A stretch of DNA of 64,000 bases from CAZRIT01 sp964600225 (GTDB lineage: Bacteria > Bacillota > Clostridia > Christensenellales > CAG-138): the NCBI GenBank assembly GCA_964600225.1, contig CAZRIT010000001.1:1-64000 (forward strand). The letters are read 5' to 3'. Within the stretch, counting starts at the first letter, position 1. Every line of letters starts with the position of its first letter. Positions 7,740 to 15,019 of this stretch are shown here, piece after piece. The notes below the pieces were generated by a model that ran no database searches, was not told the origin of the DNA, and worked only from the letters and a program-made list of their open reading frames with translations. The position numbers and the translations under genes are program-made.

Positions 7740-8885
7740 ATGAATGGTTTAAAGATATACTCTTTTTTCGCAGGAAGCGGTTTTTTAGATTTGGGTTTTG
7801 AAATGTCAGGTTTTAGAATAGAATTTGTGAACGAGATTTCCAGTTCGTTTATAAAAGCTTATCAGTATTCAAGAAAAAAGATGGGGCTATTACCGCCCAC
7901 ATACGGATATGCAAATGCTGACATCAATAAATATCTGCATTTGCATTCATTAGAACTGAGCAAATACGTTCTCGAATCCAGAGAAGACGGTAGTATTGTA
8001 GGGTTTATCGGGGGACCGCCTTGCCCTGATTTTTCGATTGCGGGGACGCAACAGGGAAAGAACGGAGATAACGGCAAATTATCATTATCGTATATTGAAT
8101 TGATTATTGCTCAAAGGCCAGATTTTTTCTTGTATGAAAATGTAAAAGGATTATGGCGGACAGCCAAGCATCGCGCCTTTTTTGATGAGCTAAAGACTCG
8201 ATTATCAGAAGCTGATTATTGCATGACGGATAGACTTACCAATTCAATCGAATTCGGTGCGCCGCAGGATCGAGATCGGATTCTGCTGTTTGGCGTTAGC
8301 AAACGAGTATTAGATGCCTATGGCCTATCCATTGCTGATTTCCCATGGGAAAAGTACACAACTAATTCCTTAAAGGAGGTTAAGTCGAAACCATGGCCGC
8401 GTACAGAGCCATTTTTTGAAAACATCCAGAAAAGCTGTCCGGTTGGTTTGCCAGAGGAGTTGACTGTTCAATACTGGTTTGAGAAAAATGATGTTGAGAA
8501 TCATCCAAATGCAAACGATTGTTTCGTTCCGCGCGCAGGAGCGCAGCGCATGAAAACGATTTATGAAGGTGACGATTCAAAAAAGTCGTTCAAGAGAATT
8601 CATCGCTGGCGGTATTCTCCAACTGTTTGTTATGGGAATAATGAGGTGCATTTGCATCCATATAAGCCAAGACGGCTCACCGTAGCGGAAGCACTTGCTA
8701 TTCAATCGCTTCCGAGAGAATTTGTGTTACCTGATGATATGGTTTCAGAACCATCGATTCATGCCTGCTGTTATGGAAGTCGAGCATACAACAGGTATTA
8801 CTTCTGGACTGACAAGAATGAAAGGATTGCAAGAAGTAATGCCTGCTTTCAAAACCCGATATGTGGTTGTTGCTCCGGACGATGA
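7740..8885 (+). pseudogene. Truncated DNA (cytosine-5) methyltransferase
   Basis: The open frame encodes 381 residues from ATG 7740 (AGGAG five bases upstream). The true homology covers roughly the first 333. Motif I is FAGSGFLDLGFE, motif IV is GGPPCPDFSIAG with catalytic Cys95, motif VI is the ENV in FFLYENVKGLW, motif VIII is GAPQDRDRILLFG, and motif IX is RRLTVAEALAIQSLP. The frame then stops making sense after FVLPDDM. Motif X (the GNxVP segment that completes the SAM site) is missing, and the last 48 codons are an out-of-frame reading of a restriction-endonuclease gene. A deletion seems to have removed the 3' end of the methyltransferase. Base composition is clearly more AT-rich than the neighbours, suggesting horizontal acquisition. 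Activity is doubtful. Confidence 0.8.
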
Positions 8886-9057
8886 CAGAGAAAGAGTTAT
8901 AAACGAGGCAAACCGTCCACAGTTTCTTGGTTTGGAAGCTCGATACTTCCCGTACTCATCGGTTGAAGAACTTTACTATATTTGTACGCACAGAAAGTTA
9001 CATGGGATTACACAGGATTTCCTTGACTGCTATATGGAAAGCGTTATACAAAACTAA
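8758..9057 (+). pseudogene. C-terminal remnant of a type II restriction endonuclease
   Basis: Starting near FMPAVMEVEHTTGITSG, about 99 codons read as the C-terminal part of a restriction-endonuclease-like protein: the I/VMEVEHTTG strand, then YVVVAPDDDRERVINEA and PYSSVEELYYICTHR. The N-terminal part, including any start signal, is absent, and the fragment lies in a different frame directly behind the broken methyltransferase. This is what remains if one deletion (junction about 8740-8757) joined the methyltransferase and its partner endonuclease. Exact family not determined. It ends with TAA at 9057 and has no ribosome binding site of its own. Confidence 0.65.
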
Positions 9058-9141
9058 GTGTGGCGCTTAATTGTTTCAATGCCAAATGACATGGTCGCAT
9101 ATTCTTATTGTGTTACTGCCCTGAATAATGGTTAAATCGCA

Positions 9142-9162
9142 GGGGCGGCACATTGCCGCCCC
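9142..9162 (-). terminator. Hairpin downstream of the PBP gene
   Basis: GGGGCGGC-ACATT-GCCGCCCC forms an eight-base GC-rich stem 46 bases past the penicillin-binding protein stop. On the minus strand the following T-run is poor, so termination strength is uncertain. Confidence 0.5.
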
Positions 9163-9207
9163 GTGTCGATGGAAAAAGCGTATCTGCTGATCGAGCGCAT
9201 CCGACGC

Positions 9208-12018
9208 CTAGTCGTTGAGCACGTCCTCCTTGAGCAGCGCGCGCGCGATATCGTACTTCATCTGGCTCCATTCCTGCCCCATCGGCAGCTTGACCTCCAG
9301 CATGACGCACACAAGCCGCGCGTTCTCCTCGGTGACGGGCACGCCGTCGAGGCTGTCGCGCCAGCAGACAAACCACGCAAGCTCGCGCGTTTTGTCGTTG
9401 GTGATCTCCGCCGTGCCCGTTTTACCCGCAAAGGTATAGCCCACGGTGAGCGGGTTACGGGTGATGAAGGACTTGGTCATGTAGCGCGCGGTGCCATCGG
9501 TGCAGACCTTCAACAGCGCGGGGTAGAGGGTATCGATGGTGGACTGCTGGAACACCTGCTTGCGGTAGATTTGCGGCGTGCGCTGCTCCACAAGCGAGTA
9601 GTCCGTGCCGCTGGCGTGCCAGACGGAATCCACCAGGTACGGCTGCATGATAGTGCCGTTGTTGGCGTAGGCGCTGGCAAAGCAGGCCATGTGCAGCGGC
9701 GACATCATAATCTGGCCCTGCCCGTAGCCCGTGACGGCCAGGTCGTAATCGTTTTGCGCCTTGGTCTTGTCGTATAGCTGCGGGGTGCTGACCTCCAGCT
9801 GCAGCGGCAGGCCCGTGTTTTCATCGAGCGTGCCCTCCTGCACCTCCAATCGGATGGGCGTCGTCCAGCCGACCTTCTCCATGTAGGCCTCGTACTTTGT
9901 CCAGCCCATGCGCATGGCGCCGTAGGCAAAGTACAAGTTATCGGAGGAGATGACGGAGTTGACCATGTTCATGGGGCTCGGACGGCTGTCGCTGTGGGTA
10001 CGGCGCAGCGGGCGCGCGGTGCCGCCGCTTTGCTCGTTCCACGAATCGGGCGATTTGCGGTCCTGCAGGCTGGCAAGGAACGCCTCGGACGGGAACCACG
10101 CGTCCACGTCGATTTCCTCGGAGCCGGGGAACACATCGCCCGCGTTGAGGGTGTTGGTCTCCAGCAGCGCCGCGCTGGTCATGAGCTTGAATACCGAGCC
10201 CGGCGTATACAGGCCCTGCGTGGCGCGGTTGTAGAGGGGTATGTCCTCGTGCTGGCGCAGCGCTTCCCACTCCTCCTCCGGCATACCGCGGGCAACGTAG
10301 TTGAGGTCGAAGCCCGGGAAGGAGATCATGGCCTGTATGGCGCCCGTCAGCGGGTTCATCACAACCACCGCGCCGTGTATGGAGTCGTCATAAACGGCGG
10401 TATCCACCACGGCCTCCAGCCGCTCCTGCAGCTCCGGCTTGATCGTCAGGTGCAAATCCTTGCCGTCGATGGCGTCGGTTTTGTAGAGCATGCCGCGGCT
10501 GCCGCCCTCGGCGTCCTGTATGTAGGTGAAGCGGCCGTTGGTGCCCAAAAGGGTATCCTCATAGACGTATTCCAGGCCGTATTTACCGATCCACGAGTCG
10601 CCGTTGTAGCGGGTATCGCCGATGCGCTCGTAATAAAGCTTTTCCTTTAATGTAATGATGCCCGCGTAGCCGACGACGTGGCAGAGCGATTCGCCGTGCG
10701 GATAGTAGCGCAGCGTGCCGTAGTTGGCCGTGTCGATGGCAAGGCCTTCGATGGAAAGCAGGCGCTGTTCCAGATCGAGGGTGAATTCATCGGGGAAGAA
10801 GGTTTGCAGCTTACAAAAGTCGTTGCGCTGCTTGCTCAGCGCCGTGCGCACGGCCTCCTCGTTCATCTCCATCTCGGGCGTGGCGGCCACGGTATTGACA
10901 AAGGTTTCCACATCGGGGATGGTGGAGGGGACGGCGAACACCGTGATGGTCTTGACGTTTTGCGCGTACGGCTCGCCGTCGCAGAGGATCTCGCCGCGGT
11001 TGGCCTGCAATACGCCCACGCGCAGGTTGTCGCCCCATTCCATCATGGGGAAGATCAGCTTGGGCGACCATTCGATGGTCCAGCGGTGCTCGATGCGGTT
11101 GGCGACGATTTCAAAATCGTAGGTCAGATCCCCGCCGCGCTCGGAATGATAGGTTAAGGAATAGTCCACCTTGGCCACGATCTCGCCGTCGAGCACATCG
11201 GTGGTGGTGTATTCGATGCCCGTGAGCTGCAACTCGTCGAAGATGCTGGTGTATTTTTCAACAAAGCCCACCTTGGTGATGGTTTTGACGATATCGGGAT
11301 CATCGCCCGAGGGCGAGGGCGTAGGCGTAGGGGTTGTCCTGCCAAAGAGCCTGAGCCGTGGCGTGGGGGTGGCGGAGGCGGGGTCGGGCGTGGCGCCGGG
11401 CTCCGTGGCCAGCGCGGGCGAGGGCGTCAGCGCGGGGTCGGGCGTGGGGGTGGCGGTGACGTCGGGGTATTCGCCCGTCTCGGGGTTGGGGGTAAAGCCG
11501 TTCTCCATCTTGGGCGCAAGCGTCGGCTCGGGCGTATCGTCGGGGTTGGGCGTGGGGGAAGGCTCGCCCGTTCCGTCGGGCGAGGCGGAAGGATCGTCGG
11601 AAGGCGCGGCGGTATCGGCCGCGTCGGGAGAAGTCGTCGCGTCGCCGCCGTCGGTTGCATCGGGGGACGCGGAGCTATCCAAGCCGTCGGTGGCCGCCGG
11701 GTCGGGCGTGGCGTCGCTGTCGGCGTCGTCCCCGTCCTCATCGGGCTTGTCGAAGCCGAACAGCTCCCGCCAAAATTGACGTTTTGCTTCCTTTTCCTCG
11801 GTTTCCCGCTCCAGCCGCTGCGCGCGCTCCTCCTCGGTTTCGGGCGCTTTGATGCTGTCGGCGAGCATTTCGTAAGCCTTATCAAACTCGCCCGCGTTGA
11901 TATAATCCAAAAAACGATAGCAGTAGTCGCTGCCGCGCGTGGTCATGGCGCAGCCCGTGCTCAAAAAAGTTGTTGCCAAGGTCATCACGACCATCAGCAT
12001 TGCCCAGATTCGTTTCAT
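9208..12018 (-). CDS. Class B penicillin-binding protein with split NTF2-like N-terminal domain
   Basis: The product is 936 residues. The N-terminus is a lipoprotein-like or membrane-anchor signal (FLSTGC at 18-23). A MecA-N-like NTF2 fold begins (YCYRFLDYINAGEFDKAYEML). It is interrupted by about 160 residues of acidic Asp/Ala/Ser/Thr/Pro repeats (about 88-245) and resumes at VGFVEKYTSIFDELQLTGIE. The PBP dimer domain and the transpeptidase follow, with Ser608 in PGSVFKL, the SDN motif at 692-694 and KTG at 866-868. The enzyme cross-links peptidoglycan outside the membrane. The repeats make this longer than usual class B PBPs (about 650-730 residues). It faces away from spmAB, so a sporulation role is possible but not shown. 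Confidence 0.9.
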   Translation of the reverse strand: MKRIWAMLMVVMTLATTFLSTGCAMTTRGSDYCYRFLDYINAGEFDKAYEMLADSIKAPETEEERAQRLERETEEKEAKRQFWRELFGFDKPDEDGDDADSDATPDPAATDGLDSSASPDATDGGDATTSPDAADTAAPSDDPSASPDGTGEPSPTPNPDDTPEPTLAPKMENGFTPNPETGEYPDVTATPTPDPALTPSPALATEPGATPDPASATPTPRLRLFGRTTPTPTPSPSGDDPDIVKTITKVGFVEKYTSIFDELQLTGIEYTTTDVLDGEIVAKVDYSLTYHSERGGDLTYDFEIVANRIEHRWTIEWSPKLIFPMMEWGDNLRVGVLQANRGEILCDGEPYAQNVKTITVFAVPSTIPDVETFVNTVAATPEMEMNEEAVRTALSKQRNDFCKLQTFFPDEFTLDLEQRLLSIEGLAIDTANYGTLRYYPHGESLCHVVGYAGIITLKEKLYYERIGDTRYNGDSWIGKYGLEYVYEDTLLGTNGRFTYIQDAEGGSRGMLYKTDAIDGKDLHLTIKPELQERLEAVVDTAVYDDSIHGAVVVMNPLTGAIQAMISFPGFDLNYVARGMPEEEWEALRQHEDIPLYNRATQGLYTPGSVFKLMTSAALLETNTLNAGDVFPGSEEIDVDAWFPSEAFLASLQDRKSPDSWNEQSGGTARPLRRTHSDSRPSPMNMVNSVISSDNLYFAYGAMRMGWTKYEAYMEKVGWTTPIRLEVQEGTLDENTGLPLQLEVSTPQLYDKTKAQNDYDLAVTGYGQGQIMMSPLHMACFASAYANNGTIMQPYLVDSVWHASGTDYSLVEQRTPQIYRKQVFQQSTIDTLYPALLKVCTDGTARYMTKSFITRNPLTVGYTFAGKTGTAEITNDKTRELAWFVCWRDSLDGVPVTEENARLVCVMLEVKLPMGQEWSQMKYDIARALLKEDVLND

Positions 12019-12090
12019 TCACAACCCCTGCCTTCATTCGTCGGGTACAAGGCCCAAAAAGCGGTCGCTGCCGCCCCTGTTTGTCGGTTC

Positions 12091-12099
12091 ATTATATCA
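12091..12099 (-). promoter_or_regulatory. Extended -10 promoter of the PBP gene
   Basis: The minus strand reads TGATATAAT, an extended -10 (TGn plus a consensus TATAAT). It would leave a leader of about 65-70 bases before the PBP start codon. No -35 at the right distance is evident. Confidence 0.5.
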
Positions 12100-12187
12100 G
12101 ACAATTATGACAAATCCATGCTTGCCACAAAAAATTCAAAAACAGGCAATATCCCGCATATGAATAGGGGAACGGGGGGATACGGGT

Positions 12188-12763
12188 ATGGCGTGGCTTT
12201 GGGGCGCGATGTTTGCCGTGGGTACGGCGGCGATGATGATCCGATCGGGCGGGGACGCGGCGCTGGCCGCCATGCTGTCGGGCGGCGGCGAGGCGGTGAC
12301 GCTGTGCCTGGAGCTTGCGGGGGCGTACCTGATGTTCATGGGGCTCATCGGTGTGGCGCAGCGCGCGGGGCTGATGGAAAAGCTATCCCATACGCTCGGC
12401 GGCGTGGTGCGGTGGCTGTTTCCCAACGCGGGCGGCGCGGCGGGGGCCATTGCACTGACGCTTTCGGCCAACATGCTCGGCATGGGCAACGCCGCCACAC
12501 CCTTTGGCATTGCTGCCATGCGGCAGTTGGAACAGGAGAACCCGCATCCCGGCACGGCTACCTACGATATGTGCGCGTTCATCGCCATCAACGCGTCCGC
12601 GCTGCAGCTGCTGCCCACGGGCGTGCTGGCGCTCAGGGAGGCGGCGGGCAGCGCCGCGCCCGCGGATATCGTGCTGCCCGCCATCCTTGCAACCGCGTGC
12701 TCCACATTGACGGCGATTATCCTTTGCAGGTGGATTCTGCGCAGCGGCGGAGGGCGCGCTTGA
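12188..12763 (+). CDS. Spore maturation protein A
   Basis: The product is 191 residues, the usual SpmA length, with several hydrophobic helices of the nucleoside-recognition (Gate) membrane family. Typical pieces are TLGGVVRWLFPNAGG, LTLSANMLGMGNAATPFG and ATYDMCAFIAINASALQLLP. In Bacillus, spmA and spmB act with the PBP DacB to dehydrate the spore core and shape the cortex; the transported molecule is unknown. A G-rich ribosome binding site precedes ATG 12188. The gene overlaps spmB by four bases (TTGA), and a PBP gene lies divergently upstream, a different arrangement from the Bacillus dacB-spmA-spmB operon. Confidence 0.93.
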   Translation: MAWLWGAMFAVGTAAMMIRSGGDAALAAMLSGGGEAVTLCLELAGAYLMFMGLIGVAQRAGLMEKLSHTLGGVVRWLFPNAGGAAGAIALTLSANMLGMGNAATPFGIAAMRQLEQENPHPGTATYDMCAFIAINASALQLLPTGVLALREAAGSAAPADIVLPAILATACSTLTAIILCRWILRSGGGRA

Positions 12764-13260
12764 GCAGCTATATCATGCCCGTGATGGCGGTGGCGGTCAT
12801 CGTATACGGGCTGGCCAAGGGCGTGGATGTGTACGAGGCGTTTGCCGCGGGCGCGGCGGAAGCGCTGCCCGTGCTGCTGAAAATCCTGCCATACCTGGCG
12901 GCTATGCTCATTGCGGTGGGCATGCTGCGCGAAAGCGGACTGATGGACGCGCTGACGTCGCTCATTGCGCCCGCGTGCGCAAGGCTTGGCATGGACGCAG
13001 CGCTCGTGCCGCTGGTGCTGATACGGCCGTTTTCGGGCAGCGCCGCGATGGCCATTCTCAACGAGCTGTTCGTGGCCTATGGCCCCGATTCGCCCGTGGG
13101 GCGCACGGCGAGTATCTTGATGGGCTCGTCGGAGACGATTTTCTATGAGGTTGCGCTCTACTTTGGCGTGGTGGGCGTCAAAAAGACGCGCTTTGCCGTG
13201 CCCGTGGCGCTGGCGGCTGCGCTGGTGGCCACGGTACTGTCGGTGGCGCTCGGCCAATAA
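12760..13260 (+). CDS. Spore maturation protein B
   Basis: The product is 166 residues, a membrane protein of the same Gate family as SpmA. The segments AEALPVLLKILPYLAAMLIA, LIRPFSGSAAMAILNELF, YGPDSPVGRTASILMGSSET and YFGVVGVKK are diagnostic for SpmB. The start is the TTG at 12760, overlapping the spmA stop (TTGA); the first ATG at 12775 would cut into the first conserved helix. Tight overlap implies translational coupling and a stoichiometric SpmA/SpmB complex in the membrane. It ends 3 bases before the promoter of the next gene. Confidence 0.92.
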   Translation: MSSYIMPVMAVAVIVYGLAKGVDVYEAFAAGAAEALPVLLKILPYLAAMLIAVGMLRESGLMDALTSLIAPACARLGMDAALVPLVLIRPFSGSAAMAILNELFVAYGPDSPVGRTASILMGSSETIFYEVALYFGVVGVKKTRFAVPVALAAALVATVLSVALGQ

Positions 13261-13263
13261 TTC

Positions 13264-13292
13264 TTGTGTGCGGTTTCGTTGTCTGCTATACT
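13264..13292 (+). promoter_or_regulatory. Promoter of the UMF1-type MFS gene
   Basis: TTGTGT (13264-13269), 17 bases, then TATACT (13287-13292) preceded by TG (TGCTATACT), so an extended -10 backs a weak -35. It starts immediately after the spmB stop, which separates this gene from the spm operon. Confidence 0.6.
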
Positions 13293-13366
13293 AAACGAAA
13301 ATTGGATCGTTCGTATCGGAAAACGGAACGGAAAACCGAGAATTCTGCCGAAAGAAGGACAAAACG

Positions 13367-15019
13367 ATGCGGAAACGGGATGCAGCGGGTCAATTCACCA
13401 AAGCGGAACGCAGCTGGATCATGTACGACTGGGCCAACTCCGTCTATGCCACCAACATCATGGCGGCCATATTCCCCATCTATTACGCAAGCGTTGCCAC
13501 CGATATGGGCAACAAGTGGTGGGGCATCGGGGTTTCGATTGCGTCGCTGGTGTGCGCGCTGCTTGCGCCCACGCTCGGCGCAATTGCCGATTTCAAGGGG
13601 TTTAAGAAACGGCTGCTGGCCATATTCATCGGCATCGGCGTGGTGTTCACGGCATTGATGGCGTTTGTGGGCACCTGGCAATGGATGCTGGTGGGGTACG
13701 TCATCTCCCATATCGGCTTCAGCGGCGCATGCGTGTTCTACGATTCCTTCCTCACCGACGTTACCACCAACGAGCGCATGGACCGCGTGTCCGCGCGCGG
13801 CTATGCCATGGGCTACATCGGCGGCAGCACAATTCCGTTTGTCATCTCCATCGTCCTGCTGCTATTGACCGATTTTTCGGTGGGCGCCATCAAGTTCTCC
13901 ATCCTCATCACCAGCGTGTGGTGGGCGGCGTTCTCCATCCCGATTCTCAAAAACGTCGATCAAAAGCACTATGTGGAGACCCCGCCGTCGCAGCTTGCCA
14001 GGAGCGCGGGCAAAAACCTGGCCGAAACGTTCCGCAGCTGCGTCACCAACAGGGGCCTGCTGATCTATCTATTGGCATACTTTTTCTACATCGACGGCGT
14101 GGGCACGGTGATTTCGCTTGCCACCAACTATGGCGCAACGCTTGGGCTGGGCTCCACGGGCATGATTTTGGCGCTGCTGGTTACGCAGCTGGTCGCGGTG
14201 CCGTTTTCCATCCTGTTTGGCAAGCTTGCGGGGAAATTCGGCAACATCCGCATGATCGTTGCGGCCATTGCGGTGTATTTTTGCATCTGCGGCGTGGGCT
14301 TTTTCATGGGGCGCATGGTGGAGCCGTATCAACTGGATTATGTGGACCGCGCGCGCACGGCGGCGTCCGCGCAGGGCATGGAAGCAGGGCTAAGCCATGC
14401 GGATCAAAAGGTCTGGAGCACGATCGTTTCGGATATCGTGGAGGAAGGCAAGGACCTGCTGGCGGACGAAAACCGCGTGGACGCGTTCTCGGGCATGCTG
14501 TCGGATAAGTACATGCAGGTGGCGGACGAACAGAGCGTGCTGTATCGGTTTTCCGATGTCCAAGTGCGCCAAAAAGCCGCCGCGGCCGTGCAAAACATCG
14601 AGGTGGAATTGAGCGCGTTCACCGCGGACGCCGCGTTGAAAACGGGCTATGACGAGGCGCGCGGCACGGCGGGCATCCTGTTTTGGGTGCTGGCGGCGCT
14701 GGTGGGCACGGTGCAGGGCGGCATCCAGGCGCTGTCGCGCTCCTACTTCGGTAAGCTCGTGCCAAGGGAGCGCAGCGCGGAATACTTCGGCTTCTACGAT
14801 ATTTTCGGCAAGTTTGCAGCCGTCATCGGGCCGCTGCTGTACGCGGCGTTCTATATGCTTACCGACCGCGCCAGCGTGGGTATCTTGAGCCTGATTATCC
14901 TGTTTGCCGCGGGCGGTATATTGCTCACCGTGGGCGGCAAGGAGTTGAAAAAGACAGAGGAAGCCATGCGCATCGCCAACGCCAACTACGATGCACTGCA
15001 TGCGGAGGATGAAGCGTAG
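13367..15019 (+). CDS. MFS transporter of the Atg22/UMF1 family
   Basis: The product is 550 residues. The opening (FTKAERSWIMYDWANSVYATNI) and the later NIMAAIFPIYYASVA, FYDSFLTDVTTNERMDRVSARGYAMGYIGG and QALSRSYFGKLVPRERSAEYFGFYD belong to the bacterial Atg22/UMF1 group of the major facilitator superfamily. Its substrate is not established in bacteria; yeast Atg22 exports amino acids from the vacuole. About twelve membrane helices are visible. Unusually, a soluble insertion of about 120 residues (about 325-440, rich in Ala, Glu, Asp and Lys) separates two helices in the second half. The next gene starts inside its last codons. Confidence 0.85.
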   Translation: MRKRDAAGQFTKAERSWIMYDWANSVYATNIMAAIFPIYYASVATDMGNKWWGIGVSIASLVCALLAPTLGAIADFKGFKKRLLAIFIGIGVVFTALMAFVGTWQWMLVGYVISHIGFSGACVFYDSFLTDVTTNERMDRVSARGYAMGYIGGSTIPFVISIVLLLLTDFSVGAIKFSILITSVWWAAFSIPILKNVDQKHYVETPPSQLARSAGKNLAETFRSCVTNRGLLIYLLAYFFYIDGVGTVISLATNYGATLGLGSTGMILALLVTQLVAVPFSILFGKLAGKFGNIRMIVAAIAVYFCICGVGFFMGRMVEPYQLDYVDRARTAASAQGMEAGLSHADQKVWSTIVSDIVEEGKDLLADENRVDAFSGMLSDKYMQVADEQSVLYRFSDVQVRQKAAAAVQNIEVELSAFTADAALKTGYDEARGTAGILFWVLAALVGTVQGGIQALSRSYFGKLVPRERSAEYFGFYDIFGKFAAVIGPLLYAAFYMLTDRASVGILSLIILFAAGGILLTVGGKELKKTEEAMRIANANYDALHAEDEA

